From contig CACNWH010000013.1 of the NCBI GenBank assembly GCA_902624105.1, positions 1 to 33,433 on the forward strand: a DNA stretch of 33,433 nt. The letters are read 5' to 3'. The translations under genes were made by a program, and so were the position numbers. Positions 32,589 to 33,433 of this stretch are shown here, one piece after another. Each line of letters begins with the position of its first letter. Position 1 is the stretch's first letter. This stretch comes from an uncultured Prochlorococcus sp. (GTDB lineage Bacteria > Cyanobacteriota > Cyanobacteriia > PCC-6307 > Cyanobiaceae). The notes under the pieces are model-generated. The model had not been told where the DNA came from and ran no database searches. It was given only the letters and a program-made list of their open reading frames with translations.

Positions 32589-32954
32589 ATAGAAGACTTC
32601 CAAAGGCTTACAGTTTCTCTAAGGGGAAACATAACTGTAAAATCAAAAACAATTATTTTTACTTTCACAGGCCAGTTAGATGCCTTTTCTGAGAAACAAT
32701 TTAAGACATTTGTTACGAGCAATCTTGAAAAGGATCCCATGTCATTTGTTATTGATCTAATGAAGATTGATTTCCTAGATTCCTCTGGTTTAGGAGCACT
32801 TGTGCAAACAGCTAAGGAATGTAAAAAACTTAAGCTAGATTTTTCTGTAATTGGAAATTCAAGAGTAGTTCAAACTATTAAATTAGTTCGATTAGGAGAT
32901 TTTTTAAATTTAGAGTCTAGTCTGGAAAATGCCCTGCAAAAATTAAGAACTTGA
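32589..32954 (+). CDS. STAS-domain protein (anti-sigma factor antagonist-like), ATA start
   Basis: Reading from ATA 32589, the 121-residue product starts (M)EDFQRLTVSLRG and has TFTGQLDAFSEKQF, IDFLDSSGLGALVQ with the DSSG motif whose Ser (about 65) is phosphorylated in SpoIIAA relatives, and the final SRVVQTIKLVRLGDFL. The length is right for a single STAS domain; the first ATG (32739) would drop almost the whole first half. There is no TTG, GTG, CTG or ATG in frame before it. It probably acts in a partner-switch system, with no kinase or sigma gene in view. It overlaps the Mini-III gene by 4 bases. Confidence 0.8.
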   Translation: MEDFQRLTVSLRGNITVKSKTIIFTFTGQLDAFSEKQFKTFVTSNLEKDPMSFVIDLMKIDFLDSSGLGALVQTAKECKKLKLDFSVIGNSRVVQTIKLVRLGDFLNLESSLENALQKLRT

Positions 32955-33343
32955 ATAACTGGTTAAATAATTTAGAACAAACTAAAACAACTTTTGAAAT
33001 CGGAGTTATTCAGTTAGCCTGGTTAGGAGATGCTGTTTGGGAATTGCATCAAAGGATGAGACATATAAAGATGCCTGCAAAATCAAAAGATCTCCACTTA
33101 TCTGTTGTTAATAATGTTAAAGCTGATTCTCAAGCTGAATCATTAATATTTTTAGAACCTCTATTGAATGATTTTGAAATTGCACTAGTAAAAAGAGCTA
33201 GGAATAAAAGAAAAAGGTCTCCGAAAGGAATTCAACCAAGTATTTATGCTAAATCAACGGGTTTTGAAACGTTAATTGGCTGGTTATTTTTAAATAATCC
33301 AAAAAGATTATCAGATCTTTTTGACCAATTAGAATTAAAATAA
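32951..33343 (+). CDS. mrnC: Mini-ribonuclease 3
   Basis: A 130-residue RNase III-fold protein without a double-stranded-RNA binding domain. It has LAWLGDAVWELHQRMRH (about residues 22-38), the RNase III signature in its Mini-III form, and later RARNKRKRSPKGIQPSIYAKSTGFETLIGWLFL, shortened here to KSTGFETLIGWLFL with the catalytic Glu. Mini-III trims 23S rRNA ends. The start is TTG 32951, overlapping the STAS stop as TTGA, which points to coupling. The gene is followed, 13 bases later, by a probable rRNA methylase gene. Confidence 0.9.
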   Translation: MNNWLNNLEQTKTTFEIGVIQLAWLGDAVWELHQRMRHIKMPAKSKDLHLSVVNNVKADSQAESLIFLEPLLNDFEIALVKRARNKRKRSPKGIQPSIYAKSTGFETLIGWLFLNNPKRLSDLFDQLELK

Positions 33344-33356
33344 TAAAAAAAATTTT

Positions 33357-33433
33357 ATGAAAAATAAATCAAATAATAAATACGGTAGATTTTCTAAAAA
33401 TAATTTTAAAGAAAGTCAAGAAGCTAACAGCTT
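33357..33433 (+). CDS. N-terminus of a basic protein, probably RlmB-type 23S rRNA methyltransferase (partial)
   Basis: ATG 33357 opens a frame running off the right edge after 25 codons. The product starts MKNKSNNKYGRFSKNNFKES, Lys/Asn-rich, as in the basic leader of cyanobacterial SpoU/TrmH methylases, which often lie next to Mini-III. The catalytic part is outside the window, so this rests on position and composition only. Confidence 0.4.
   Translation, partial: MKNKSNNKYGRFSKNNFKESQEANS

Noticed and set aside
1-33433. CRISPR array, insertion sequence or prophage
   Set aside because: No regularly spaced repeats, transposase motif, terminal inverted repeats, integrase or phage structural gene is visible.

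Overview
The window looks like a piece of a high-light-adapted Prochlorococcus (marine picocyanobacterium) chromosome. Visible reasons: very AT-rich DNA with A/T-ending codons, short intergenic gaps, many tiny single-membrane-span proteins, several families typical of cyanobacteria (DUF3288, DUF3303, DUF2862, DUF1499), a glucosylglycerate (compatible solute) cluster known from marine picocyanobacteria, and the order carA - STAS protein - Mini-III RNase - putative RlmB-type methylase. The assignment rests on recognition, not on a database search. No insertion sequence, prophage, CRISPR array or rRNA is visible. The only tRNA found is tRNA-Pro(GGG).

Layout. 1-5,100: the start of a possible M1 aminopeptidase (minus, cut by the window edge), a secreted small protein without a normal start codon, a DUF1499 protein, an MBL-fold protein with an altered metal motif, small unknowns, a DCC-family thiol protein, two small membrane proteins, a DUF3303 protein and a GNAT acetyltransferase. 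5,100-10,550: an S51 peptidase, an NSS sodium symporter, a two-gene unit of an MTHFR-like barrel protein and a renalase-like flavoprotein, and a tail-to-tail uridine-kinase-like gene. 10,550-16,440: a Lys-rich helix-hairpin-helix protein, rpsU (58 codons), many small unknowns, an HNH nuclease, a TauE-type permease and a strong candidate for a small non-coding RNA with its own terminator. 16,440-19,020: a three-gene ABC-2 exporter operon (COG4586/4587/3694 type). 19,020-20,710: DUF2862 and several tiny genes.

20,729-25,477: the glucosylglycerate locus. GpgS (minus) faces a plus-strand run of a GH13 sucrose-phosphorylase-family enzyme, a GpgP-type HAD phosphatase and a glycerate kinase. Together they can make the solute (GpgS, GpgP) and, by inference, return it to glucose-1-phosphate and phosphoglycerate (phosphorylase, kinase).

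25,478-33,433: three tiny membrane proteins, uppP, tRNA-Pro, msrA, an MdlA/YheI-type ABC half-exporter, a DUF3288 protein coupled to trpD, carA, a STAS protein that appears to start at ATA behind a perfect Shine-Dalgarno sequence, Mini-III, and the start of a probable 23S rRNA methyltransferase gene. The observations most worth following are the ATA start, the minus-strand RNA near 15.7 kb, the closed glucosylglycerate cycle with its overlapping divergent starts, and the MTHFR-like/flavoprotein pair.
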